Of a stretch of DNA of 64,000 nt, positions 9,812 to 21,189 are shown in pieces (the first letter of the stretch is position 1; the number at the start of each line of letters is the position of its first letter). The DNA lies in NCBI RefSeq assembly GCF_015706575.1, contig NW_024037059.1, positions 14,173,730-14,237,729 on the forward strand, given 5' to 3'. The stretch is from Patiria miniata. Lineage: Eukaryota; Echinodermata; Asteroidea; Valvatida; Asterinidae. The notes under the pieces are model-generated. The model saw nothing but the letters and a program-made list of their open reading frames with translations. It was not told the DNA's origin and ran no database searches. Both the position numbers and the translations under genes were made by a program.

Positions 9812-12800
9812 CATTCCGTACAACTTAGTTATATTCGCTGCATTAATAATTAATGTCCTAATTCTCACAAACAACGCGGCACATAATGAAAAGAGTGCAA
9901 ATAAATTTGATGGAAATACCTTTTATGTTCCAGCTGAACAGGTATCTCATCCTTTTTAGTCCTATTTTAAACCTTTTCAGCATCATAAATATGTCAAAAT
10001 ATTAAAGACATTGCACAAATGAAGGATAATTGCACAGTGGGCTTACTATTGGAAAGTAAATTTTTCCACTGTTTGAAGTATTTGTGTACAGGATGAAAAA
10101 GACTACTTTTACATAATTGGCATTTCCCCAGCAACCCAAAATGCTATTTTCATGACTTTTTTCAGTATTTGAAAGAAAAATCCCTCAGCTTTAATCTGAT
10201 ACCCAAAACATTACAATCAACCGATCCCCCTTTTTTTTTTAAGGCAAATATTTTAGGGTTGCATTTTTTGGGGGTCACCCTGTAGAAACTCTTACCATAA
10301 AATAGCTGTAATTTTGGTAATTTATTATTCAAAACATTGTAGAGGATTTCACCAATGAATATCTATACTATAGGCAATATTAAGGTTTTGAGAGACAGAA
10401 ATTCACATTTATTAAAATATTCAACTTTTAGGTGTATTGAGTATTCTTTTTAAACATGCACTTCAATGATTTTAACTTTATTTCACTATAATCTAACTTC
10501 AAATAAATATTTTGTCCGTGTCTCATTATAAAACCACTGAACGTGCATAACATTTGTACCTGTTATTCTTGTCTGTTTTAGGCCTAACAAATATCATCAG
10601 TAATCTTTAAGTGAAACTTTGAAGTATTTTCATACAAACTGAGTTGTAAAGTCCGCGATGACCGATTGGGCATGTTGTGAACTTGAGCGAATGATAATAC
10701 ATCGCGCCATTTTGTCACGTATGACGGATACACCGAAAGGTTTGCTTCCTATTCACACGTGTAAGCCTGTAAAAGTATGAATGAACTTTTCCTTGCAATC
10801 GTCTTCCCTTGAAATTGGCTTCAATATTCATTGAGTAAAATAGTCAACAGGTAATAATCTCCACACGATGTAGAAATTCAAGGAGGGCATACAAAGGGTT
10901 TATAGGTCTATAGGTCAAAGGGTTTTGGAATTATGGCTAATTAATCATTCATATGTACAAATGGTAATTCTGCTCGTGTACACGACGTATATGGGAAAAT
11001 TCAGTTTTCACGGCGCGTAGCGCCAGAAAATTTGTTGCTGCACAGCAACCCGTGGTCCGATTTTTATGTTTTTGGTATCAAAAGATGATATGATTTCCAT
11101 GATAGTTAAGGTGAAAATTTAGGAACTAAAGAACAGCAAAATTTATAAACCAATTGGCAGAGGCTTTGTAAGATTTTGTCAACTGAGTTTGGCTTAATTG
11201 CAGATACAAATTTGGTTGTTTAATTTGCCATGGTGATAAGATTGTTAAGTACTATAAGGACTAGCAACCATGGAAAAACAGGGCAAGATGAAAGGATGAG
11301 GAATTTCTGAAGTTATTAAAAGTTTAAAGCTATATGTAGCTTCAGGAAAGTTGTATTGACCAAAATGTTAGCAATTATAGGAAGGGAGAAAATGAGAGTC
11401 CAATAATCCAGAGAAAACTTCATGTATGGGCCTCCAATCAAAAAGATTTATTCAGTGTCAAAAAGAACTGCCAAAGGTCAGAAACAGATTGAAAGGGAGA
11501 GAGTCTGTATAATATGTCAGCTACATGCAGCAGCGTAGCTAGGGTTCTCATCCTGGGAGGGGGAAATGTGGGGGCTTGAGGTTACAATGGAGGGGCTCCC
11601 AAAAATTTCAGCCCGGTAGACAAAAGGTGACATCAAATAGTGGGTGGGGACGGGGGACACCATCTTCACATGAGGGCACTGTTCAAAGTAACGTATATCA
11701 TGGCTACATTAGACAATAACTACCACTATTCGCTTTCCAAGGGATGTTACAGCCACTTGCGAAAAAATATAGTTTTGGTGAAATACGCACAAAATCGCGG
11801 GGAAAAAAGGGACTTTATGGTCTTCCAGCTAATCATAGTTACTCATACAGCTGTGTTTTCTCCAGATGCTAAATTTTCAGTGGGGGGAGGGGGGGCGCAA
11901 ACTGTTTATGGTGGGGGGGGGGGGGGGTGCGCGCCCCCCATGCAAACATCCCCCCCCATGCCGCTGGCTAAATGTGTATAACAGCTTTCCCTGAACCAGA
12001 CTGGCACCTACATTATGCTAACATCACAGCAGGAAATCTACATTTCATTATCTGTCAGCAAATGATAATAATTATTAACTGTGATAGTTCAGCTCATTTA
12101 TTTTCCTTTGCATTTATTTTAAAACAGGTAGCTCAGAGATTGAAAGCATCTATCGTTTTCCATCACTGGATAAGGTTTTATAAATTTTGTCAATATAGGC
12201 AGAATTGTTTTAGGAGAAAATTAATATTTGTTTCCTTTGCACCAATCAAAAGCCATTTTTCCATCCACAGAAAAAAATTCATCTGTTTATATTTCAGCTG
12301 TCCGATCCAAATGATTTCAGGTAAATAAACTTATATATTTTGAAGACAAACTGACATTATTATGAAATCCAAATATGAAAAAAAAATATTTTTAGCAACC
12401 ATAGATAATGTGTATACCTTTACTGCACAAAATTATTTACACTAGCAACAGTTCATATTAAGGCATATAGGATCATTTACTTTTCATGCATTTCCTTTGT
12501 TTCCTATAATAACACAACTTAATATCCAAAGAAGAAAGTTCAAAATCGTTGAAATTTCAGCTCAGTGGATATTACACTTTTCAAGAAATCAGTGAACAAC
12601 CACCTTTTGAACACGAAACACGATTTCGTCAGTAGCACTCTTTATTCCAAAAATCAGTCAATTGATTGATCGTTGGAAATCACCAAAATTTCTTGATTTC
12701 TTTGAAATAACAGAAAGCCAGACAGATTATTTCACAGGGTGTTTTGTACTGCTACAATCTTTACTTAATCCAAGTAAGCATTTTAATAATATTGTGGGAG

Positions 12801-13892
12801 GTTAATTTTGGGACAAATGCAAATGATCCTATATGCCTTTAAATAATTTGGAGGAAAAAGCTTTAATTCATAGTTATTGTTCACGTAACTCTCTCCTATG
12901 AAACATAAAACCTGCTCCATCAATCTAAAAACATGTGCATCATACTGTAAGAGGTTGGCAGCAAAAGAGAGCTTAAATGTACAATTGAAATATGAGAGTT
13001 TATCTGCTTGCAAACAACTATGACAGTAATTGAACGCTTAATGCAACTCTTATTTGCATTTCTCTTTGGCGGTCCACCCGAATGAATTTTCTTTTTTGAT
13101 CCTGTAGTGTACATGTATATAAAAATTCAAATCACACAGTAATCATTTAATGAAGGAAAAACTCAATTCCTCTAGCTGTCTTTCTGAAATGATTGTTATG
13201 ATCATTGCTGAGAAATTATTTTCAATTCTCTTTCTTCTTCAAATTACAATGTACTGTCCAGGATGCTACAGGTAAAAGTATCAAAAGTTCTTTCAATCAG
13301 AAGAGGACAAAAATCAAATTCACAAGAATCAAGTGAGAGAATTATGGTCTTGTACGGACATAATTTCATTTACAAGGGAAATCTGAGGTTCATAGGTGCA
13401 CATTGTGATGTGTTTTGATGGAGCAGGTTGCATTCTTGATTTGACTCACCCTTAAGGTCATCCCAGTCACCATGATGATGGTCATCCAGTCTGTCCTCAG
13501 TGTCCTGCCTAGCCTAGGCACTTCTTCTTCTTTCGTATGGCGTGCACAGCCTACAGTTGTAGGCCAAAGGTAGACATCCAGGCCAGGGCATCATCGGCTA
13601 CAGTGTGGATGGCTTTGATGTCGCTGGGGAAAAGCCTCAGTGGGCAGTCATTCACGATAGTCTAGGCACTGGTCTGGTCCATCCAATCCAGCCTCAGCAT
13701 GGTTCACAAAGGTCAGTCTCTTCTGAGGACAGATTAAATATAAACCAACAGTCAAACCTTAATTTGCTAATTTCCCTTTCAATTTCCCAGTCAAGCATTT
13801 TCGTTGTCTTGCTTTCCGCGCCGACAACGCACCAGACGAAAATTGAACTCACTTGAGGCGCCTGAAAACGGTGTGGTACCCACATACATTGG
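9812..13892 (+). repeat. Beta block, unit A (3' flank of gene A)
   Basis: Near copy of sequence in units B (about 20080-26080 and 27346-27395) and C (36650-42970), and in part inverted at 54600-53380. It keeps only the right arm of the mariner-like MITE (about 10080-10282). It ends where unit A lacks the delta block: the words ACCCACATACAT and TGGCAGGATCG are adjacent near 13893. No gene seen. A repeat-like stretch at 13530-13735 (CTTCTTCTTTCGTATGG and following) is present in all three units and may be a dispersed element. Confidence 0.8.
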
Positions 13893-16800
13893 CAGGATCG
13901 CTACATGGCCATGCTGGTTGCCCTTCACTATACACGTACTACAGTCAACATTGATCGTTCCAAAACGACTTGAATAAAGATAGCATATGCAATACTATGC
14001 AGATATATTACAATATTTTTATCATTTAAATTTTTCAGGAGGCATTTTCAAACGTAGAGGCTGTTTCCTTCCGGCCTAGGCTTCAGGGGCTTAATTGGTT
14101 CATGATTTTAACTGGTCTCCGACTAGGAAACTCGAATCAGATCAGTCAAGTATCAGCCCAATTTTCTGCTGCTGAATAAGTAATTGATTTATGAAGCAAA
14201 AAAGGTTAATTTATTTAATAATAAGAAAAATTGTCGATCCGAACAGTAGGCGATAAGCCGTGGTTGACAGGGGGGGGGGGGGCAATTATTCAATATGTTG
14301 ATATGACAAGGTTTACCATGCTACTACACATTTATATTACAGAAGTTATTGGGACCACTGTCGATTTTCCTCGTCGAGAAATAAATTTTCAAAACGAGTA
14401 AACGAAAACATATTTTCCGCATCAGATAATTATGAGATTTTTCAATTGAATATTGCACTAAAACACATCTTTAATTTTCTTCTATTATTTTAGATAGGCT
14501 ACCTGTAAAATTAGGGGTTTTTTGGGTGCGAAAGCTACATATGTACGCTTTTCTTTTGCATGCAATAACCTATGTCGTAGAAAAACACAGCCTTTTTATT
14601 GTGTTGATTTTTTTTTTTAATAACGGTGGAGTTTCTAGTTGAATATAGTCATTTCGCGAGCCCGGATATTGTGGGAAGTATCATACGCACGAAAAATGTG
14701 TGTTTGTTATAGTCATCAAGCACTTCAAACTACGTTGTCTACTTTGTTAACAAAAATATGCTGTAAAATTCATTAGCTAAAGATATTTAATATTGAATTG
14801 AAAGTACAGTTGAATATGAAACTGGCTAATTGAAAAGAGAGGTGCACGGGGTTGCTCTCATTGAGAAAGTGCACAGAGAGAAAATGGGATGCATTTCCAA
14901 CTAGGCACCCCGTGCAATATAAGAACAGTAACAAGGTCGTTTCTATAACTGCCGCATCTTTAGCCAACTAAAGCATGGTAAAAATCCCCCCTTCTTTTCT
15001 AAAACTGATATTGTGATTGCTTTTTCATTTTAAGTCCATGAATGCTTCTTAAAACCTTATGACTGAAAATCATCCAAATGCATTTTCTTTTTAAACCAAT
15101 GCAGACCTGTTGCGTCCTATCTTTTAGAAATGAAATTATTATGGGATTGAACTTTGAAACGGGAATAAAGCTTTCGAAAATGTAATACATCCTATCCTTA
15201 GCCCGAATGACTTATGGAGCGGCCTTAACCGCTCAAAATAAACTTTACAATTAGTGTATAATATATTGCTGCAGTTATGTAGAAGCTGAACAGATAATAC
15301 AGGGCGAGTCAAAAAAAGCAGAACCCACCCAACCCAACAAATTATATTTAATATTTAAAAAAAATATGTAGCACCAAAAATAATAATGACTGGAAAGCCA
15401 AGTTAAATTTAGATTAAACAAATTACCGAAATTGCTTAATCCGTTCAAAGATATCACTATTTAAACACAATGACATTTTTAACCTCTTTCATCCAAAAAC
15501 AAAAAGGTCCTTTTGAAGGCCCGTCTTTAAATTAAAAAAAACAACAGATTGTATCAAGCATATCGTTTGCCTAACCAGGGTTGTTTATAAAGATACTGTG
15601 TACTTCAGTTGTTGACAGTTGTTGAAACATGTATACTGTACGTGTTATTTTCTTTGTTCCAAACATAGAATACACAATAAATTGCTTTTTTTTAACGAGA
15701 CAGGTTTTAGGGTAATTGCGTTTAAATGGTGATATTTTTTGAACGGATTGAGGAATTTCAGTAATTTTTTTTTTTTCATCTAAAAGTGGCTTATGAAAAT
15801 GGCTTCCCAATCATTGTTATTTTTGGTGCTACATATTTTTTTTAAATATCAAATTCATTTTTGGGGGTTCGGGTTCTGCTTTTTTTTCTTCCCCTGTATT
15901 TTAGGGGTACATGACAATTAAGCTTGAGAAAATCGCATGGTTTAGTATACACCTCCGCTGGGGGCATCTCAGAGGGTGTCCATTGTCATGCATGTTACAA
16001 TGAATGGACACAGGTTTTACTCATGCCTAGCTATCCCAGCGATACAAAACCATTGCCCTCTGACCCCGCCTTAACGCATCAGCTCTATAGGCCTTCATAA
16101 CCGTCACCTTATGGAAGAGTATAATGCAAGTTAGCAACTGCAAATCCTGACACGTAGGCCTATCGCTAAAATATTGCTCCACATTGCATTCTTAAGCATG
16201 TTTACCTGTTTAAAAGTGACTTTGCAGTTGTCAAATTCCGAATTTTGTTTATAAACAAAATCTTTGCAAGAAACATATAATGAACAGTTGATCCATTTGT
16301 CTACAACTTTGGAACAATGTGAGATTCCTTCAACGCGCCAAATGCCAATTTGACAATATTGACATTATTATATTTTCTAAAAATATTCAGAAAGCCTGTG
16401 CGTGTTTCCCTTTGTAACCCTGCAGATGTTTTCATGATACAGCTAAACAGGTGTGCCATTGTGCTTATATTAACATATGACAGGCGTCCAATACGTGAGG
16501 AATAGCAATGAAAATTCTCGCATTTCGAGAAATCGATACTAGTGACATTGGTCATCCATTTCCATTCGTGACTAAGAAGTAATTTCAACAGATCCTTTTC
16601 AAGGATGGTACCAGTAATGGCTATATGTTTTTGACATTAAAGCACTAAGTAACAGTCTTCCATTCGTTTCCTTAAACTTCAAAACTACAGAAACTGTTCC
16701 TCAACTGCTTCCGTCCTCAACTGTGTCCTTCCAATTTGATTGTTTCACATTCGATCTGGACCAAAGCATTTTTATTTTTATATAAAATAATTTTCATTTG

Positions 16801-18250
16801 ATTACGTGCATTTTCAAAAAAAACACACTAAAAACAAAAAGCAAAAAAAAGCAACCTGATATTTAACATCAAAGATATATAGACTCGAATAATACATTTT
16901 CATCTCTTTTGAATGTGAATATTTTTTTCTTTTAAGTATATTCATACATTACAAGAGAACGTTACCTACATCGTACCGATTTCTCACGTTGCACATGCTT
17001 AATGGTAAATACACCGAAACTTGGCTTACCATGCACACGCGTAGCCATATAAAAGTATGCATGACCTGCTCTTTGCAATTATTATTGTATGCCCTTGAAT
17101 TTGGCTTCAATATTTATTGAATAAAATAGTCCACAGATAAATCTCCACACGATGCAGAAATTCGAGGCTGGCATGTTGATACAGAAGTGTTTGGAAGACG
17201 TTTAAAATGGGAAAATTTTAACTTACTGAAAATCTGAAACGTGAATACGGCTTTTACTAAACCACCTAGGCCTAAATGTTACGTTGTCAAGCGTCCAGAT
17301 AGTTGAGAAAAGTGTGTGGAAATATCCTTCAAACATCACTCAAAGTTAATTGTTCTCTCCCAAATAATGTTCTTTAACAACGTATTACCCCCCCCCCCAC
17401 CCCCCCCCCCCCCCCCCCCGTCCTTTCTTTAGTCAGTCAACGCGGTATTCATGAGGATTATGTACAACTTTTCACCGTGGAAATTTCGTGGTCAAATTTC
17501 AGCCAGTCACCATGTTTGAAGGGACAAAATGGTCAACTGCGCATGTCTGGAACACGTGCGCGCTGGATGCAAATTGAAAAGTAGCGCCAATTCGTCAGCC
17601 AATCTTCAGCTGTTGTGAAAGCTGGCTCACAAAATTTGCATAATAGCATGGGCGAAGTATACACTTCTCGTGAAACGGGGAATCTTTGTTGATAGCCTTG
17701 TTTCTTTTTAGGCAGTGAGACCATTTAAGGACAAAACAGTGATGACAATTTGCCTCCAGGTATACACCAATCTTAGGTATGAGCTTTTTCATTTTTTTTT
17801 GAATGATCAGGGTTTTAATATATTTTGATGTTGGATCGCAGAATGCTGACACTGACAAATTTCGTCAAAGGAAGCCGAACTTAAGAAAACGAAGATCACT
17901 TTCCATCATGATGATTTTAATATACAGCTAGTCGGATGTGGAATTATGCTACATTTAATATTCAAAAAGTACGGGGATCCGACGCATGAGTAATACAAAT
18001 GAACATTCTCGGTTTTAGAGAAATTGATACAAGTGTTTACCCCAACAGGGCTTAATCCATAAAGAGCATACATGTATATACATTTACAGAGTATCATTTT
18101 CAAGAATGGTGCCAGTCTGGCTATGGTATTGATAAGCAATTAATGCAATGATAGTCTTTAACATGTTACATTAAAGAGACTGCTCGTTTTCATCCTTTTC
18201 CTTATTTCTGCCCTAAATTGTTGATCTTCTGGCATTCTTTACGACTAAAG
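13893..18250 (+). repeat. Gamma block, unit A/B (upstream region of gene B)
   Basis: Matches 29326-34350, 45300-48034 and, inverted, 62190-57300. It includes variable poly(G) (about 14270) and poly(C) (about 17389-17420) tracts, a mariner-like MITE, and two diverged copies of an upstream module (16450-16680 and 17920-18175). Short open frames such as those around 14840-14970 are open in some copies and interrupted in others, so I do not call a gene. Confidence 0.8.
15300..15896. mobile_element. mariner-like MITE (CAGGGCGAGTC ends)
   Basis: Left end CAGGGCGAGTCAAAAAAAGC, right end GCTTTTTTTTCTTCCCCTG, flanked by TA. Homologous copies lie at 31051-32238, 46982-47502 and 59832-60481, always at the same place in the gamma block, so insertion predates the unit duplication. 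A TA target and CAGGG termini suggest Tc1/mariner type. Confidence 0.7.
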
Positions 18251-18414
18251 CATTTGTAAGCTACTTGCAAGCTACAAGTACCGGTAGAGCCGTTTTATGC
18301 ATGCGTGTATATTCAGCTGCTTCGATATTACCTTCTTAAACTTCATGCCTGTGCAGGAAAATAATTGTATACATTTCCTTTTTTCTTTGTTTGTTTATTT
18401 ACTTGTTGTTACAG

Positions 18415-18473
18415 TTTACCTTCTACCCGAAAGATATACTATTCGTATGCTGTGAGTTGTTGGCGTTGACAAA
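18415..18473 (+). promoter_or_regulatory. 5' UTR of gene B with a two-codon upstream ORF
   Basis: The 5' UTR part of exon 2 contains ATG CTG TGA upstream of the leader ATG. The same mini-ORF is present in A, C (35032-35040) and D, and is absent from E, where the ATG reads GTA. Confidence 0.5.
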
Positions 18474-19470
18474 ATGAAGTTAATAATTGTGAGCTGTCTG
18501 GTCATACTTGGCCTGGTGTTGTTAGGTGAGTAAAAAACACCTGCTTATTGGTTTGTCCTTTACATCAGATGATTTTTCTCCTCTCCGATCAAACACTCTA
18601 AACCCGGCGCACATTATTATATAGACATTTGGCCCTTAAGAGTTCAGACTAGACGTTTAAATTGAGCTTTTACGCGATACTGCATGAAATTATTTTGGCA
18701 CAAGTTGATCTTTTTTGCTGAAATATTTTCGCGCTTTTCCTTTTATTTTGTTCCAAAGAGGACGCACGTTGTGATGGCCATTCCGAGGAAAGCAAGCGAG
18801 GTATGTACATGTCAGCACGGGATATGAATTATTTGTTCAAAAATAGATGAGGAGAAGATCAAGAAATATCCCCTCTTTTGTGATAACTGCTCAAAGTTTT
18901 CTTCAAATTCAATGTTCTAAAATACAACGAATCTCAAGTAAATGTTTCAGAGCTGCATATAATATTATTGTATATAATTTTTAGGTATTAATACAGAATT
19001 TCCAACGACTCTCAATATACCCCAATCTTTTCAAGCCTCCACTACAATTCGCTTTTAATTAACAATAACAAGGATACATAATAAGTTTTATAATCACTTT
19101 AATTAAATATATTCCTCTGTAGATACCACGGTTGAATCCGGACACGAAGAGCAAGATTTAGATCGTAAGTATAATTAATAGCTGCCATCGCTACACAACT
19201 ACAATGCCTTGTCCGTATCAGCGGCTGTCGACTGGTAGATAGCTCTCACGTCTTACGCGGTTTGAGGCTATATTCATGAAATATAAGCTTTTTAAATGTG
19301 AAATAGGTATCAACCAATTTCGTGGCCTGATGTACCTTTCAGAACGAACTTCGCATCTCGCCTTCCGAGAATTACACTCCGCCGAACCTTTGAAAAGGGG
19401 CGGCCCCGTCGATCCCTCCGGGGATCTCCAAGCGCTATCCAAACGACGACTCAGGCGCAAGTTTGGCTAA
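18474..19470 (+). CDS. Secreted peptide precursor B (promoter lost)
   Basis: Predicted 87-residue precursor from four coding exons: exon 2 18415-18525 (acceptor TTACAG; ATG 18474), exon 3 18759-18800, exon 4 19123-19164, exon 5 19343-19508 with TAA at 19468-19470. All introns are GT-AG and phase 1. Residues 1-17 are a hydrophobic leader (MKLIIVSCLVILGLVLL); 18-31 are EDARCDGHSEESKR; 32-45 are acidic (DTTVESGHEEQDLD); 46 onward reads QRTSHLAFRELHSAEPLKR, then GGPVDPSGDLQALSKR and RLRRKFG. Lys-Arg pairs could release the Gly/Pro linker and a strongly basic C-terminal peptide ending in Gly (a possible amide donor). About 490 bp present in C and D, including TATA box and exon 1, are missing at about 18255, so its own promoter is gone though the frame is intact. 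Function unknown; secretion is inferred from the leader. Confidence 0.75.
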
Positions 19471-19882
19471 AACCGAGTAGTGGACAACTTGCATGCTAAT
19501 CTGGCAAGGTAATGAAAATGAATACTGCACGTGCAATGCCATATGTTTATATGGACAATGTTCTGTGATGTAACACTGACTGAGTTTTGCTAGTAACCGA
19601 AACGTTTCTCATATAAAAACGTTGTCTATTGAGATAAGACTTCGCAGTTACAATGTATGGTTCATCAGATCAAACAATTCCGAACAAAACTTTACACAAT
19701 CATTTCTATTTGTCAGACTCATATTCTACTTAAATTCTGCAAAATTCAACTGAATCATTCTTCACATTGATGAAATGGAGACTATCAACTTGTCCATCAT
19801 GTGCTCATTAATTTGTACAATGAAAGAGTGAAACAAAACTGCAATTTTGTAACGTTCGTATTTGTTTCTCTTTTCAATGCAG

Positions 19883-19981
19883 AGCTAGCGGAGACATGGA
19901 CGCAGAGGATTCTGAAAGCTGGTGCTGCTCTGACGCCATACTTTAGAATCGACAATTTTAATTTCGGGACTTATTATACAG
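19883..19981 (+). other. Exon 6 of gene B (UTR or alternative coding exon)
   Basis: Acceptor TTTTCAATGCAG, donor-like ACAG/GTGTTG. Exon 5 itself ends in a conserved donor (GGCAAG/GTAATG at 19508), 38 nt after the stop, so a downstream exon is expected. If exon 4 joined exon 6 directly the phase-1 frame would stay open and read QLAETWTQRILKAG, then AALTPYFRIDNF and onward. At 99 nt here and in C it would preserve phase. Confidence 0.5.
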
Positions 19982-20537
19982 GTGTTGGTGGTAAAACTTT
20001 CCTATTTTAATTTAAGTGTTAATATTATGCTTGTGTTTGCTCTTCTAAGCTCTAACATTTATGACATTCGGGGTGACGAATCCGTTCCGTACAACTTAGT
20101 TATATTCGCTGCATTTGTAATTCTTGAGAGAAACGATTTGTTTTCTTTTTCTTTTTGATATTGCGGATATTCGTGTGTAAGACGATTGTACCAGCTTTCC
20201 ATTGGTGGAACGCTTTTCATGCGTTGAAGGCCAATACATGCATATATATAATATAATATATAATACATTATATGATTCTACATTTCCTGCACTTACATGT
20301 ACATTTCTCAACAGCTGAGCTTGGAAACACATTATCATGTATTAAAATTGAAAATAATCAACTTAAAGAATGGAACCAAACAAATATCTAAGGCTAAAAG
20401 TGTTATGACGTACAATAAGGGAGCCACAACACAATGGGTGACACATTAACACCAATAGACATTCCATCAAACTTAGTAGGCAAAGTAACAATCGAGTGTC
20501 AAATGTGATAGTGATGGTCGATATTCAAAACATTATA

Positions 20538-21189
20538 CAGGGTGACCCAAACAAAAATGCAACCCTGAAACATCTGCCTTTAAAAAAAAAGGATCGATGG
20601 ATTTTTATGATTTGGGTATCAGATTAAAGCTGAGAGTTTTTTCTTTTTAATACTGAAAAAAATCATGAAAATAGCGTTATGGATTGCTGAGAAAATGCCA
20701 ATTTTTATATGTAAAAGCAGCCATTTTTCATCTTGTACACAAACCACAGTTAAGGGATGTCCTAATTCTCACAAACAACGCGGCACATAATGACAAGAGT
20801 GCAAATGAATTTGATGGAAATACCTTTTATGTTCCAGCTGAACAGGTATCTCATCCCTTTTAGTCCTATTTTAAACCTTTACAGCATCATCAATATGTCA
20901 AAATATTAAAGACATTGCACAAATGAAGGATAATTGCACAGTGGGCATACTATTATTAAACAGTAAATTTGTTCACTGTTTGAAGTATTTGTGTACAGGA
21001 TGAAAAATGACTACTTTTACATAATTGGCATTTCCCCAGCAACCCAAAGTGCTATTTTCATGACATTTTCAGTTTTTGAAAGAAAATCCCTCAGCTTTAA
21101 TCTGATACCCAAAACATAACAATCAACCGATCCCCCTTTTTTTTTAAAGGCAAATATTTTAGGGTTGCATTTTTTGGGGGGTCACCCTG
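20538..21189. mobile_element. Long-TIR mariner-like MITE
   Basis: Ends CAGGGTGACCC and GGGTCACCCTG (right end with extra G), flanked by TA. The first and last roughly 200 bp are inverted copies, to TGTACACAAA on the left and TTTGTGTACA on the right, with a 240-bp centre. Related copies: 37080-37700 (right end truncated), 53958-54554, and a lone right arm ending at 10282. The centre holds a short open stretch (NNAAHNDKSANEFDGNT) before a donor-like CAG/GTATCT; it is interrupted in the 54.3-kb copy. Confidence 0.75.

Noticed and set aside
12298-12320. Possible 23-nt micro-exon (CTGTCCGATCCAAATGATTTC plus AG, here split) between good splice signals, repeated at 24724-24746
   Set aside because: Missing from unit C by deletion and without a supported upstream or downstream exon; I could not place it in a gene.
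13530-13735. tRNA-derived SINE candidate (region with CTTCTTCTTTCGTATGG)
   Set aside because: Present in all three units, but I saw no A or B box and no target duplication; it may only be part of the duplicated unit.
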